From Oceanicaulis sp. HLUCCA04 (lineage in GTDB: Bacteria > Pseudomonadota > Alphaproteobacteria > Caulobacterales > Maricaulaceae), in NCBI GenBank assembly GCA_001314625.1, contig LJSH01000003.1, forward strand, positions 358,228 to 422,227: a stretch of DNA of 64,000 nucleotides, read 5' to 3'. Shown here piece by piece: positions 63,956 to 64,000 of this stretch; position 1 is the first letter of the stretch, and every line of letters starts with the position of its first letter. The position numbers and the translations under genes were made by a program. Below the pieces are notes generated by a model. The model did no database searches. It saw nothing but the letters and a program-made list of their open reading frames with translations, and was not told where the DNA came from.

Positions 63956-64000
63956 GAGTTTGCCTCCGTGTTACGCGCAAGCTTGCGGCGTTGCAGGCGC
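63952..64000 (-). CDS. C-terminal end of an upstream gene (partial)
   Basis: Only 15 codons (RLQRRKLARNTEANS) and a TGA are visible before the right edge. The TGA overlaps the next start by ATGA. The usual neighbour is a DUF2157/DUF4401 membrane protein, so this may be its basic tail; too little is present to prove it. Confidence 0.45.
   Translation of the reverse strand, partial: RLQRRKLARNTEANS

Overview
The window is GC-rich, densely coded DNA from an alphaproteobacterium. The gene content points to a dimorphic, prosthecate, holdfast-forming relative of Caulobacter, most likely Maricaulales/Hyphomonadaceae (Maricaulis, Oceanicaulis or Glycocaulis type). The evidence is a PodJ-like polar scaffold, FlbT/FlaF with several short flagellins, an FlmG-type flagellin glycosyltransferase with pseudaminic acid genes, a TipF-like EAL protein, an HfaA-HfaB-HfaD holdfast anchor operon, a Zur/TonB zinc locus and many TTAA-N7-TTAA-like and GANTC motifs. 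The taxonomic placement is inferred from content only; no rRNA or tRNA was found.

Layout. 1-7 kb (minus strand): a TIGR02186/TauE pair, the PodJ-like protein and an unrecognised exported protein. 7-15 kb (plus): a fatty-acid beta-oxidation operon with a MerR-family regulator, two acyl-CoA dehydrogenases, thiolase, two small glycine-zipper proteins and FadB. A decayed tandem duplication lies between thiolase and fadB. 15-24 kb: a DUF6438-like protein, thioesterase, Zur, a zinc-type TonB receptor with His/Asp loops, SapC, a DsbD-like reductase and a redoxin. 24-39 kb: housekeeping and stress genes (hisS, NagZ-like GH3, groESL, OmpA lipoprotein, TipF-like protein, SOD, Hpt, chorismate mutase, GST, Nudix, and MoxR-DUF883-VWA).

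39-57 kb is a flagellin and flagellin-sugar region. A minus-strand operon runs flmG, pseG, sulfotransferase, ATP-grasp, cytidylyltransferase and pseI-like synthase. It lies next to plus-strand flbT, flaF, flagellin 1, flagellin 2, flaG and flagellin 3. After a TorF porin and ammonium transporter come pseC and pseB. All three flagellin genes have sigma54-type -24/-12 sequences, and flagellin 2 also has a cluster of CGGCA...TGCCG palindromes resembling Caulobacter FlbD (ftr) sites. A 915-residue FlaEY-like beta-propeller protein follows pseB. The sulfotransferase and ATP-grasp are not part of the standard pseudaminic acid pathway, so the flagellin sugar may be further decorated.

60-64 kb: hfaA-hfaB-hfaD on the minus strand, preceded by a consensus-quality sigma54 promoter, then a rhomboid protease and a GDYxxLxY-type protein. 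REP-like palindromic repeats sit in many intergenic gaps. The most noteworthy points are the decorated pseudaminic acid operon, the duplication with a 31-codon mini-FadB, and the shared sigma54 signature of holdfast-anchor and flagellin genes.
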